From assembly GCA_032622095.1 (NCBI GenBank), contig CP136069.1:101956278-102020277 (forward strand): a DNA stretch of 64,000 bases. Reading direction: 5' to 3'. The notes beneath the pieces were generated by a model. It searched no databases. It was not told the origin of the DNA and was given only the letters and a program-made list of their open reading frames with translations. Position numbers and translations under genes: made by a program. This document shows positions 37,641 through 49,497 of the stretch, in pieces; position 1 is the stretch's first letter, and the number at the start of each line of letters is the position of its first letter. The stretch is from Siphonodentalium dalli (lineage: Eukaryota; Mollusca; Scaphopoda; Gadilida; Siphonodentaliidae).

Positions 37641-38011
37641 GTATACTGACAAAACCACTGAATCCGTTGAATCAATATACATGTATACATGGATTCATTT
37701 ATATGCATTGTTATACACATTACCGGTATATAAAGGTACTGAAAATAACTATTTTACTATAGTATACACAAAATAAACCATATATCATGGCTATGGGTTC
37801 TAATATCCGAACATGACAACTGAGAACTTGGTGTGAATTGAAGAGTGGTGGTGTCTCAAGCATATCTAACCCTCCACGTTAGGAACATGCCATTAAATGG
37901 CATAAGTATAATCTAGCTTGAGGACAGAAGTGATCCATAAAACCCCCCTTAATTCAATCAGGTCCTCGCGCGCGATGTATGGTCGATCACATGTAGTCCA
38001 GTGCATTTATG

Positions 38012-40130
38012 GTTTCACCTCAAAATAATTGCAACACAAAGTTTCTCAGTGGGAATAAGTACTTCAATCCATCACAAATAATATACTAAAAATCAACAAG
38101 AATCAAGAAATGCGAAATTGATGAATTTTGGGAAATAAATTTGGCAAAATTTGGTAAAAATACTCATTTTATAGCTTTTTAAGGATGTTTATAAAAAACT
38201 TCCTTTCACATGTCCTTCCATTTATATATCCATTTTGTAGAGTGCACAACCCTGATTACAGAACAGAAAACCTTTCCTAGATACGTTCAGTATTTTTTTA
38301 GTTATGTGCCTCCAAAATTTGGAGTTTGTCTAATTTTGGAGGCTCAATTTCTCAAAATTAGTTAAAATTCATTTTTTATGGTCTTGTATTTTAAAAAATA
38401 AAGACAAAATGAAGGGATTCCTTGTTGTTTTAGTCATTTCCTCTTTAGGTTGTGCACACCATATGATTTCTTTATGCATCTATGATTGAGAGGACAAAAA
38501 TATTCTTAAACAAAATGTGTGTTCCACCATTGTATGGACAGCCAAATTTGCCTGTGGTCCAGAACCGGCGTGATGAAATAGCATATTTGATGTCATACAA
38601 ATCAATAATTATATATCCATATTCCCTGTCTTTCTCATAATCACTTAATAGTGCAGCGGCCAAATCGAAAAAGAGCTCTAGTTTTCGAGATACCCCTACC
38701 CACGGTAGAACAAGTTAAAACTAACTTTTTTTAAATGAGAAATATATACTCTTTACGAAAATCATAGTGAAAAATAACGGAATTGGTGGTGGCTATTCTC
38801 AAATTGACGATGAACGATACCCACCAGTGACTTTCCCCAGAAATTAACGATTTTGGTAAAGTGAGCCCTGCGGCTATGTCCTAAGTTATTTGCCCACATT
38901 GTTGGTGTTAAAATGCCTACAGCATACCTTATTTGTACCTGATATGCAAGAAGTGTTGGTTAATTTGGATTTTCGTGCCATTTGGAGCCGAAACATTTAT
39001 TTTTTGTTGAAAAATCGCTCTTTTTAAAACAAATTATATTTTTCGAACATTATCATTCAAACGTATATTGCAATAATATTGAAATATTTAGGTCATATGG
39101 TGTAGTAGTTATCTAACAAGCATATGAAGAAAGAAGTTAACAACAATTTTGAACGGTTTGCGAGATATTGGATTTTAGCTACCCCTCCCCCAAACACGTT
39201 TTTGGTCGAAAAAAATACATATTTTTGATAATGTCATTACAAACATTTTTGAATTGATCTGAATGGGACCCAATATGAATATTCTACTGAAAGTGTTGTC
39301 CAGAGATGCCGTTTAAACGATTACAGATGTGTTCAGGCTTTCAGACCCCCAGTTACAACAACAACAATTATGTTATAGATAACAGTTAATTTTGCATGCA
39401 TTAACATCGATGTTAAGTACTAAAACCTTTGTTATAAACAACGTGACCAACTATATAACATATGGCTCAGTAGTTATCTGGACAACACAAGTAGAAAGAA
39501 TTTTGACAGAAATTGAAAAATAACGGAATAGGTGGTGGCTGTTGTCAAATCGACGATGAGCGATACCCTCCAGTGACTTTTTCCAGAAATTAACGATTTT
39601 GGTAAAGCGAGTCCTGTGGCTATGTCCTAGCCTATTTGCCCATATTGTTGGGGTTAAAATTACTACATCATACCATACTTCTACCTGATATGAAAAAAAA
39701 TGTTGGTTAATTTAGATTTTCCTGCCATTTGGAGCCAAAATATTTATTTTTTGCTGAAAAATCGCACTTTTTCACAAAAATATTATTTTTCGAACATTTT
39801 CATTCAAATGGATATTGTTATAATGCCCAAATATGTAATTCTTATGGTGATGCAGTTATTTGCAAAGCATATGCAGAAAGAAGTTAACAGAAATTTAGAA
39901 CAATTTGCGAAATAATGGATTTTAGCTACACCTCCCCCAAACAGGTTTTTGGTCGAAATATTACATATTTTTGTTCAGAACTTTACCAAACTTCCCAATT
40001 GATCATACTGGGACCCAACATAATTCTTTTGCTGAAAATTGAGCCCGGGGACATTGCTTAAGTGATTAAAGACGTGTTCAGGCTTCCATACCCCAAATTA
40101 CAACAACAACGCATTTTATTTGCTATTACA
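38012..40130 (+). repeat. Left inverted arm of the 9-kb element
   Basis: It contains two tandem ~746-bp monomers. GAAAAATAACGG starts one at 38769 and the next at 39515, and each runs through a CCTCCCCCAAACA block to TTACAACAACAAC. The right arm carries one full and one partial monomer in reverse. The outermost ~650 bp (38030-38680) pairs with 45070-45683. Frames of 60-70 codons here are short and not conserved. Confidence 0.8.
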
Positions 40131-40479
40131 TACAATAATTGTCGCATATCAATCAACCAATCAATAGTTTATTCTAAAAAAAACCAATAATGGTATACAG
40201 AGATTACAATAATTGGACAGCTGGAGAACCCAGCATGTCCGACGTATAGACGCACAAGTACTCCATTCGCGTTTAAGATTGAAATGCAGTAGTTTGAACT
40301 ATGGCCAATTGAGTAATCACATTAAAACGTCCCCTCCATGTCATTGCGGCAAATAGAAAAAGCATATCATGACTTTTTTGGAATACAGTGGTCCTAAGAC
40401 AGAACTTCTATGCAGATGCAGACTTTCGGAAACCAACACATATGTAAATTCTGATAAAACCTAACCTTTGGTCAATATA

Positions 40480-42780
40480 TTAATATTGGGGTCATATCAT
40501 TTCACCATGTGGTGTCTTCCAAGACTTCAAATAAAGTTGGGGTCCTCAAAATTTTGCCTTTCATATTTTCCAGTCACTTTTCGTTGAGTGCTCATTCTTT
40601 CAGAACCCAAATCCATCTATTTACATTGTTTACGTCCTTGTACAATTAACTCGCCATTGTCCGTACACGCAGTCAATGATGATATCGTTCCAATCCGTGG
40701 TGTGTTCTAGTCTTCACATTGGGAAGGGGGTAATACAAACATTGAAAAATCGCATTATTTATTTTTCAGTCGCTTTTTGTAAAGTGTCCCTGACTGTCGG
40801 GTATTAACCCATCTATAACAATTGTGTATTTCTTTATAGAATAGCCATTTGTCCATATCGTCGTTTGACCATGATGGCACATCCATTCAGTTCGTAGTAG
40901 GTTCAATTGTTTACATGGGGTAGGGGTCCCTTAAAATTCGCCTTCATCGTTTGCCATCTGCTTTGTGTAAGGTGCCACGGTGTTCTCGCGAACGGCGGGC
41001 TCGCGAGACCATTGCCATTCGGCCACAATCTCGGGTAATATGGATAGCTAATGCCTTGAGCTAGTGTTGTGTTCAAGACTTCAGATATGGATGGAGTCCC
41101 CTGAGAGTAAAATTTAGCCCTTTCATTTGCTGACCATTTGTTGTAAAGTGCCATAGGCTACCGGGAACCATCTCATCCATAACAGATTCATATTGCCAGA
41201 TAATAATCCCATTTGTCCACAACTTCAGTTAACATTGAGAGCATATCATTTTGTTAAGACTTCAAGTTGGATAGTGGGGTCATCAAGACATAGAAAATTC
41301 GCCTTCTTGTTTGCCAGCCGCTTTTTGTAAAGTGTTCCAGGATTTCGAGGGAACCAAATCACCCATATATCAATTAATAATTCCATGACAGCAATACCTT
41401 TCGATCACACACTCATCTAAGTGAGAGAATATAACTTCAGTTCATGCTCTGATCAAGATATTAAATGGGTTAATGGGCCCCCCCCCCCAACAGTGAGTAT
41501 TCGCCTTTCTCTTTCATCAACAACTTTTTGTTGACCCAGACATTCAAGACCCTGGTATACTATACTTTTTATATAGCGTCCATTTCTCTACACACGCAGT
41601 TAATAATGGGAGCACATCCTTTCGGTTCATTGTGTGTCCCAAGACTGCAAATGGGGTAGTGTGGCCTAACACATTACATTTCGTATTTGCCAGCCGCCTT
41701 TTGTAAAGTGTTCCAGGATTTCGAGAACAAAACCACCCATACAAATTGTAAATAATACATGAGAGCATATAGATTCGGTTCAGTGTGTGCTAAAGAGCTT
41801 AGAAGGGTTATGGGTACCCAAAACAGTGATATTTCGCCTTTTCTTTGCTAGCCACTTTTTGTAAAGTGCCCCAGACACTGGGAAGCCAGCCAACCCACCC
41901 ATCGTGCAATCAAGAGGTATATTTCCTGAATTACATACCATTTGTCCACACCCCAGTTAATATTAAGAACATGTCCATCCATTAGTGTGTTTAAGACTTT
42001 AAATGGGGTAGGATGCTCAAAGAAAATATTCAGCTTTGGTTTTTGCCAGCCGCCTTTTGTAAAGTACCCTAGGAGTTTGGGAACCAAACTACCCATACAA
42101 CATGTATATTCCCTGATAGCACTACCTTTCGTTCACACTGTGATTTAATAATAAAAGCATGAATATTCGGCGCATGGTGTGTTCAAGAGTTTAAATGGGC
42201 ATATAAAGGGGTCTCGCAAAAAAAAAATATTCGCCTTTGGAGTTTGCCATCCGATTTTCGTAAAGTGTTAAAGGCTTTCGGGATCCAACCAATCCATCCA
42301 TCAACACCATGTATGCGCCCCGATATTACTATTTTTGCCCACATCCTCAGTTAATATTTACAGCAATCATTTCAGTTCGTGAGTTGTTCAACTTTAACAC
42401 TTCAATTGTGTAGGGGGGGGGGGGCCTAAAACAGCAAATTCGTCTTTCTTATTTAACAGCCACTTTGTGTAAAGCGACACATGCACAACCCATCCATACA
42501 AATTATGTATTCTCTGATAGAACTACATTCCCGTCAAACTCTCGGTTAATATAGAGAATTAGAGATCATATAGCTTAATTTCGTATTGCGTTGAAGTCTT
42601 TAAATTGGGTAGAGTGTTCTTGAAAAATATAGCAAATTCGCCCTTCATATTTGCCAAGCAAAGTGCCACACTGTTACGGGAACAAACCCATCCATAAACA
42701 TTGTATATTTCCTTATGTAATTGTCCTTTATAATTGCATGATTCTTAATACTGAGATCATATTTTGTTCAGTTCATGGTG
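40480..42780 (+). repeat. Central tandem array, ~12 monomers of 155-213 bp
   Basis: The phrase GCCAGCCGCTTTTTGTAAAGTG or a variant recurs near 40575, 40780, 40963, 41145, 41320, 41526, 41700, 41855, 42055, 42255, 42468 and 42655. It is followed by GGGAACCAAACCACCCATA-like text, a GTCCACAC...GTTAATATT block, then TTCAAGACTTTAAATGGGG. The monomers are diverged, so the array is old. It sits exactly between the inverted arms. Confidence 0.8.
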
Positions 42781-42929
42781 TGTTCAGGACGTCTAATAGG
42801 GCGGGGAGCAACAATGATTTTGTTCTGTATGATTATGTTAGTCTATATTATGTGTCGTTTAGAACAAATACTTCAGTTGCTCAAATCGATATGTGTTAAT
42901 ATAAAATTACATGTCATAAATAAAATATT

Positions 42930-45683
42930 GTGTTGTTGTTGTAACTGGGGGTTTAATTGGAAACCTGAGGTCATCTAAAACCAGGCTCGCGGTGTCTACG
43001 GATCAGGTTTTCATCACACGAATAATGATTAGATGCTCATTAGAATAATTTAGAAAGGTCTGTCTTGTTATCATAAATATGTAGTTTTTCTACCAAATCG
43101 CGTCCGGGGGAGCGGTACCTAATTCCAATATCTTCAAAACCGTTGACAATTTCTGTCAAATTCTTTCTACTTGTGATGCCCAGATAACTACTGAGCCATA
43201 TGAATTATATAGTTGGTCACGTATTGTTTATAACAAAGGTTTTAGTACTTGACATCGATGTTAATGCATGCAAAATTAACTGTTATCAATAACATAATTG
43301 TTGTTGTTGTAACTGGGGGTCTGAAAGCCTGAATACATCTGTAATCGATTAAACGGCATCTCTGGACAACACTTTCAGTACAAGATTCATATTGGGTACC
43401 ATTCAGTTCAATTCGAAAATGTTTGTAATGTCATTATCAAAAATATGTATTTTTTTCGACCAAAAACGTGTTTGGGGGAGGGGTAGCTAAAATCCAATAT
43501 CTCGCAAACCGTTCAAAATGTTTGTTAACTTCTTTCTTCATATGCTTGACAGATAACTACTACACCATATGGACTAAATATTTCAATATTATTGCAATAT
43601 CCGTTTGAATGATAATGTTCGAAAAATATAATTTTGTTGAAAAAGAGCGATTTTTCAACAAAAAATAAATGTTTCGGCTCCAAATGGCACGAAAATCAAA
43701 ATTAACCAACACTTCTTGCATATCAGGTATAGATATGGTATGCTGTAGTCATTTTAACACCAACAATGTGGGCAAATAACTTAGGACATAGCCGCAGTGC
43801 TCACTTTACCAAAATCGTTAATTTCTGGGAAAAGTCACTGGTGGGTATCGTTCATCGTCGAATTGAGAATAGCCACCACCAATTCCGTTATTTTTCACTA
43901 TGATTTTCGTCTAGAGTATATATTTCTCCTTCAAAGAAAGTTGGTTTTAACTTGTTCTACCGTGGGTAGGGGTACCCGACCACTTTTGGCGTTTGGCCGC
44001 TGTACTATAAGTATACATCTTTAAACACAGTGTAAAGGAATTTCCCAAATCATGGTGTAGAAAATCAAATTATGGCCCTATGAATCTTTAGAATTGACTC
44101 ATCTAAAAATGCCATTTTGGGGCGTTTTTTTTTTTCATTTTTAAAGGTTTTTGTGTATAAATTGTAAAAACAATGTATGTTTAATGTGCAAAATCATTTG
44201 AACTTTCCTCCTGAAACACTTTAGTGTTGAAATAAATGCATTATGTTGGATATGTCAATGAATGTCACTGAATTTCACTAATTGTTCTGGAAACTGATGC
44301 CGAATTTGAATATCTGAAAAATGGGGGTAGGGGAAACCATATTGACAAAATCTAGAAAATATGGACCTTGATGCATAAAACTTTAACATCACCAGCTCCT
44401 ACAAACCTTATTCTTTCATACAGAGTAAACTGCTTCCTGTTTTTATGTTCATATTTAGAGCTACAATCCTTTTTGTTGTAACTCAATGGCGAAATGGCGA
44501 ATCATTATTTCGGGCTGGTTCTATATAACATGCTGATAAAGTTCTAAATAAACATCTAATAATTATTAAAGTACTATACTGTTTACCATGCAAGAATAAT
44601 CTGCACAAACTGGAATAAAACAACCCTTTGTCTCCAATGACTAGAATATGGTGACAAGATCATAGCCTTTGTGATTTCACCTACCCCATTATCAACATTC
44701 AAATTTGGAGTCAGTTTCTTGAAAAAATATGTGAAATCCAGTGACTGTTGATTGGCATAACCAATGTAATCATATTTTTTCCAACACTAAGTGTTTTAGG
44801 AGGAACGTTCAAATGATTTTACACATTAAACACTAATTGTATCTCATCATTGTTTACTATTTGTGCACAAAATAACTTTAAAATAGACAAAAACACCACA
44901 AAACAGTCCAAAATGGCATTTTTGGAAAGAGTCAATACAAAGGATTCATAGGGCCATAACTTGATTATGGCACATATGTGTTTAGCAATTCCAGCACAGT
45001 GTATACGTAAGAGGTTATGAGAAATACAGGGCATATGGATATCAATTTATTGAGTTGTGTGACCTCAAATATGGTATTTCATCACACCAGTTCTGTGTCA
45101 CAAGGCAAATTTGGCTAAGTCCATACAATCGAACACACATTTTGTTTAAGAATATTTTTGTCTTCTCGATCATAGATGCATAAAGAAATCATTTTGTGTG
45201 CACAATATAGTGAGGCAACTAATACAACAGTAAGATATCCCTTCATTGTTCTCTAGTTTTAAAAATACTAGACCCTAAAATATGGATTTTAGCTAATTCT
45301 TCAGAAATTGAGGCTCTGAAATTAGACAAACTCCCAATTTTGGAGGCACATAACTCGAAAAATTCTCAACGTATCTGGAAAATGTTTTCTATTCTGTAAT
45401 CAGGATTGTGTACTCAACAAAATGGATATATAAATGGATGGACGTGTGAAATGAAGTTTTTTATAAACATCATTGAAAAGCTATAAAATGGGTATTTTAC
45501 CAAATTTTATTTAAATTTATTTCACAAAATTTATCAATTTCGCCTTTATTGATCCCTTTTAGATTTTTAGTTTTTTATGTTGTTTATAATTGGTTAATAG
45601 ACTTATTCCTGCTAAGAAACATTGTCTTGCAATTAGTTTGAGGTTTGGCACTTTATTCTCATAAATGCACTGAACTAATAGGC
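42930..45683 (-). repeat. Right inverted arm of the 9-kb element
   Basis: 43081-43985 is a close reverse complement of 38705-39500; 45010-45683 pairs with the outer left arm. Between them ~1 kb (44010-45010) has no counterpart in the left arm and is a nested insertion. The arm ends with a diverged copy of the terminus, CATAAATGCACTGAACTA (45666-45683). Confidence 0.8.
44010..45010. mobile_element. ~1-kb foldback nested in the right arm
   Basis: The ends read GTATAC...GTATAC. Sequence at 44075-44130 (TTATGGCCCTATGAATC, AAAATGCCATTTTGG) pairs inverted with 44910-44975, and 44190-44230 pairs with 44785-44825. The block is missing from the otherwise homologous position in the left arm (between GCCGCTG and TTATGAG), which supports later insertion. 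No coding capacity and no certain target duplication. Confidence 0.7.
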
Positions 45684-45726
45684 ACGAAGATCCTTATGAA
45701 CATGGGAGGGAAAGATGTTATGAGTT

Positions 45727-46203
45727 ATGTATTCACTATTCAAGCGAACATCTCAAGCAATAATAATGAGAGCTCCGTCTCTCAAGATCGACAACGACGT
45801 TGTACACATCGACCCACAACTCTTGTTTCAGAGGCTTATCACTGTTGCCAAAGCGCCGACCAGGGGTGATGTAACCTGCTGTGTCAGACTTTTTATATGT
45901 AGAAAAGTATTTCATTTACATACACACTATCACCAGGTGCAGTGTTGGAAGGGGCTTAATTTGGAACCAACTGATTGGGGATGGCAGGTTAAGGATGGGC
46001 GGCTTTATCCTATCAAATGTGAGGAACCACCAGCTCCAAAAGAACTACTGAACATCATTCGTTGTAAATGTAAAACGGACTGCAAAAGCAATAGGTGCAC
46101 ATGCCGAAAACATGGAATTATGTGTTCTATGTCTTGTGGGGAATGCCAAGATGTTGACTGTTCAAACACACAGCCTTTCGACAACAGTGAAATGGAGGCC
46201 TAG
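45727..46203 (+). CDS. Cys-rich C-terminal fragment of an uncharacterised invertebrate protein
   Basis: The 158-codon frame has IDPQLLFQRL at 28-37, DWGW at 83-86, PPAP at 101-104 and a nine-cysteine cluster spaced C-x-C-x3-C-x4-C-x-C-x6-C-x3-C-x2-C-x4-C (residues 113-145). The layout recalls the C-terminus of large unnamed invertebrate proteins with a CXC (tesmin/TSO1-like) cluster, which would bind zinc and perhaps DNA. That resemblance is from memory. The preceding frame (from 45645) may hold upstream coding, so a frameshift near 45730 is likely. It lies inside the 9-kb element, either as its own gene remnant or as captured host sequence. No start codon choice is convincing. Confidence 0.5.
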   Translation: MYSLFKRTSQAIIMRAPSLKIDNDVVHIDPQLLFQRLITVAKAPTRGDVTCCVRLFICRKVFHLHTHYHQVQCWKGLNLEPTDWGWQVKDGRLYPIKCEEPPAPKELLNIIRCKCKTDCKSNRCTCRKHGIMCSMSCGECQDVDCSNTQPFDNSEMEA

Positions 46204-46369
46204 ACTAAAAATCAGAACGATCTATCCAGACATATTATTTTTTCAAAATTCTATATTTTTTTTAAATGAATTTCTATATATTTCTCTCTTTTTTCACTAT
46301 TTTGCCACAAGATATGGATTTAGTGTCATTGATACAACAACCTGGCCCAAAATTGATGGAAAATCCCAT

Positions 46370-46835
46370 ATATAACTGACTGACAACAGTCCAAGTCCAA
46401 CTATGGCAATTTTCTAATGCATAAACATGTAATGTGAAATTCCATTTTTCTCTGATTTATTGTCATTTTTACATCTTTTCACCCTAAAATATTTTGATTA
46501 TTTGCTTGTAGTAACAACATGAAAAAACCCACAATTGTGGATATAACTATATAACAATAGTTCCAAGTCCAGTTATGACAATGTTACAACTGCATCAAGA
46601 GTTATTGTAGACTTCCAGTTTTCACTGAATTTTGGCAAATTTTTCAACTTTTTGACCCAAATTTAGAAAATTTAATCAATATTTATAGAATAAAATGATA
46701 CAAAATATTGGATACAACTGTACCACAGTTTATCATAATGAAAATATAAAAATTGTATGTTTACATCAAGAGTTATTAACAAAAAATGTTAATCTCCATT
46801 TTTCACCAATTTTTCATCATTTTCGCCACTTTTTG
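46370..46835. repeat. Degenerate tandem repeat, ~165-190 bp x3
   Basis: Blocks with CCAAGTCCAACTATGGCAAT, CATCAAGAGTTATTG and CCATTTTTCNNNGATTT-like text recur three times between the Cys-rich ORF and the right terminus. They are AT-rich and non-coding. Confidence 0.45.
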
Positions 46836-47254
46836 CCTCAAAAAGGCCATTTCGCATGTTCAGATTTTTGTTGATTTTTAGCTGAGTATACTCTATGATG
46901 CTCCCAACCAAAATAAAACAAAATCTTTTGTGTTGCAATTATTTTGAGGTTCAGCCCTATTTTCTCATAAATGCACTGGACTAATGATGATCTAGGGGGA
47001 ATTATAATTGTTGTATAAAACAGCACAACATGTAAATATAAAATAAAATAGTGCTACATCTTATTACAGACTATTGCCACATATAATCAGTGACTATACA
47101 TACAGTCTGACAAAATAAAGTTTCAGTGACACTCTATCCGAAGAGGGGAATAATTTCATCTGTTACAGTCAATGGAGCAATTATGAATCTTGAAAGGTGA
47201 AATTTCTAAGTAATACTAGATATCGACATGACGCGATAACATATAACGTAAATG

Positions 47255-47420
47255 CAATATGGTCGCTGGCGACCATTTTTTTCCTATGAAATTCAAAAAA
47301 TATCTGATAGCTCTCATCTGATAGATCAATATCAAGATAAATAATGAAGTTTGGTGATGATCGGATGAGTGAAGTGGACTGTGGTCTGTGCTAAACGGTT
47401 TAGTAATGCTTAAAAAGATT
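47255..47420. repeat. Dispersed repeat related to 37140-37640
   Basis: GGTCGCTGGCGACCATTT followed by GAAATTCAAAAAATATC and GAAGTTTGGTGATGATCGG matches the family at 37140-37640. Short and non-coding. Confidence 0.45.
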
Positions 47421-47752
47421 CTTACCTTAATATTTTTATGTTCACTTTAAAAACTTCACTGAGTCATCTTTGTCATGTATTGAATTTGATATCTTTTGTT
47501 AACAGTTTATAAATCATGTATGCCTCATGTTTGTTATTTTAATTTATGTGTTTATTATCATTAAATAAAGTTGCATTCCTTAAAAAGATTCTTACCTTAA
47601 TGTTTTTATGTTCACTTTATAAACTTCACTGAGTCATCTTTGTCATGTATTGAATTTTATATCTTTTGTTAACAGTTTATAAATTATGTATGTATCGTGT
47701 TCGTTATTATATTGTATGTGTTTATTATCATTAAATAAAGTTATCATTTAAA
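47410..47752 (+). repeat. Tandem duplication, ~170-bp unit x2, each ending AATAAAG
   Basis: TTAAAAAGATTCTTACCTTA starts at about 47410 and again at 47580. Each copy ends TTATCATTAAATAAAGTT. The polyadenylation-like AATAAA at each end suggests the unit derives from a retroposon 3' UTR. Confidence 0.8.
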
Positions 47753-47849
47753 ATAAATGTATTCACGTCCTCAATTATTATTTCACAAAAAAGCTCAAAT
47801 ACCCCAAAACACAATAGTTTAGAGTCGCCAATTAGTTACATATAACACT

Positions 47850-48290
47850 AAGCACATAAGCCGCTTAACTTTTAAATGGGGCCGACCGTTTACACTTTAT
47901 AGAATGAAAGAACGAAAAGTTGAATAAAATCAACAAATTTGTGAACTTAAGAACAATTCAAACGTTAATGTTGTCCATGTCATAACCCGGACATATGTAC
48001 TATATTTCAGTCTTGTCCATTTATAAACAAAGAAGATAATGCGACATCAAGTCCGCTCACACCTTTTATTTTGGAGCCGGTCGCATACACTTTATAGTGT
48101 GTTTCAGAACGAAAAAAAATGAATAAAATCAACAAATTTGTAAATTTAAAAACAATTCAAACGTTGTTGTATTCCATGTCCCAGCCCGGACATATACACC
48201 AAATTTCAATATTCATTGAGAAACAAGGGACCAAACGCTATATAACACTCCGTATACACCTTTTATTCCGAGCCGGACTCAGCCTCGGGT
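47850..48290 (+). repeat. Tandem ~190-bp repeat, two copies plus a partial third
   Basis: GAATAAAATCAACAAATTTG and CAATTCAAACGTT recur at 47922 and 48119, each followed by CCCGGACATAT. A third start (CCTTTTATTCCGAGCCGG) appears near 48260. No coding signal. Confidence 0.7.
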
Positions 48291-49006
48291 ACATTTTTAG
48301 TGTGTACCGAATTGGCACACGTCGACTGGGGCGAGTTGGCCCTGGGGAGATTTGACCGATTCCGACACCTTCTATAATTTACAGTATGTACCAGTTTACG
48401 CGTAGTTTACTTTAGAAAGTTCCGCAATTAATACCGTAAATAGAGCGACTGTATTTGACAGAGAATGCCTCTGTTATTGATTATCAAGTTGCTATACATT
48501 AAAAACGACAAATTCACATGCTCGTTCAAGCGCAGTAGTCTATTTTCCCCATGTTAAAGGACATCCACAAATACTAAATAACGCTAACCTACTGCAAATG
48601 TTTTACACGACAACTGTTAACATAATTGGGCTGAATTCATCTGATGCGGTATTATTCCTCAAAATAAACAACAAAACCATCGTTACTTGGAAATGTAGTT
48701 TGGGCTAACATTTACATATATCCTCCGCATGATTTATCCCGACACACACGTCAGATGAAAAACAGCCACCAGAGAAACGCCCAAATTGGGCGAAATAAAA
48801 ATAAGCACATATACACAGCTTAAATACTGGAGTCTGCTGACACACAGATAGGTAGACATTTATACTAATTGACTGTATGTATACAGATGCATATATGCAT
48901 ATACAATATATGGTTCATGAACATGAAATAGTATTTAGACACTTGTATTAGATTTTGAGCAACGTGAATTTTTTTACTTATTCCTTATTCGCAAAATATC
49001 GGAAAG
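48291..49006. other. Unassigned AT-rich DNA
   Basis: No frame, tandem or inverted structure that I can support over this ~700 bp. Confidence 0.35.
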
Positions 49007-49285
49007 TGTGGCAAATGGCCCCAAATTCGTAAGTGGCCAGGTGGGCGGAGCATTTTGGGCCGAAATTATTTTGGGTCGAGTTCGTAAAAGTGGTCCGAAA
49101 AAGTGTCTGACCTGTGCTCGGTCCGATTTTTTGGGGAAAATGTGGCAAATGACGCCAAATTCTCAAGTGGCCAGCTGGGCGGAAATTTTTGATTCGAAAA
49201 TGTTTTGGGTCGAGTTGGTAAAAGTGGTCCGAAAAATTGTCCGACCTGTGCTCGGTCCGATTTTTTGGGAAAAATGTGGCAAATG
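49007..49285 (+). repeat. Tandem ~135-bp repeat x2
   Basis: GTGGCAAATG...CCAAATTC, GTGGCCAG, GGTCGAGTT, AAAGTGGTCCGAAAAA and CTGTGCTCGGTCCGATTTTT recur from 49007 and again from about 49141. The array abuts the 3' end of the minus-strand LINE and truncates it after the finger motif. The 92-codon plus frame and the minus frames here are by-products of the repeat. Confidence 0.8.
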
Positions 49286-49289
49286 ACCA

Positions 49290-49497
49290 CGGCAACGTAC
49301 TTAGTGTTCGTACATTGTGAGACGAAATGTATTCTGTCCTCATCAGTTAGTTTGCAGAGTGGACATTGGGCAGAGATGAGGTTTTGTCTGAATCTTTTTC
49401 TATTAATTTGTAGTAGATAAGTATATCTGTCATCAGCCATGTTTTTATAATAGCCTTTGTGTGGCAGCGGGCGAGTATTTCGATGATTCCCATACAA
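49290..49497 (-). pseudogene. LINE C-terminal CCHC-type finger
   Basis: The start of the minus frame at 49497 contains CPLCKLTDEDRIHFVSQC, a C-x2-C-x8-H-x4-C finger, preceded by YLLQINRKRFRQN. The remaining residues of the open frame (to 49066) are read from the tandem repeat and are not LINE. Confidence 0.75.

Larger units (their letters stand above)
37994..46983. mobile_element. ~9-kb foldback element: TIRs, satellite core, Cys-rich ORF
   Basis: TAGTCCAGTGCATTTATG at 37994-38011 is matched exactly in reverse complement at 46966-46983, followed on both sides by a conserved AATTGCAACACAAA block. Flanks read TA-GTCCAG...CTGGAC-TA, so TA is a candidate target duplication. Inside are inverted arms (38012-40130 and ~42930-45683), a central array of ~190-bp monomers (40480-42780), a nested foldback in the right arm (~44010-45010) and a cysteine-cluster ORF (45727-46203). 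An imperfect internal copy of the terminus lies at 45625-45683. No known transposase domain is visible. Confidence 0.8.

Noticed and set aside
49008..49286. 92-codon plus frame with internal repeats
   Set aside because: It is a by-product of the 135-bp tandem repeat that truncates the minus-strand LINE.
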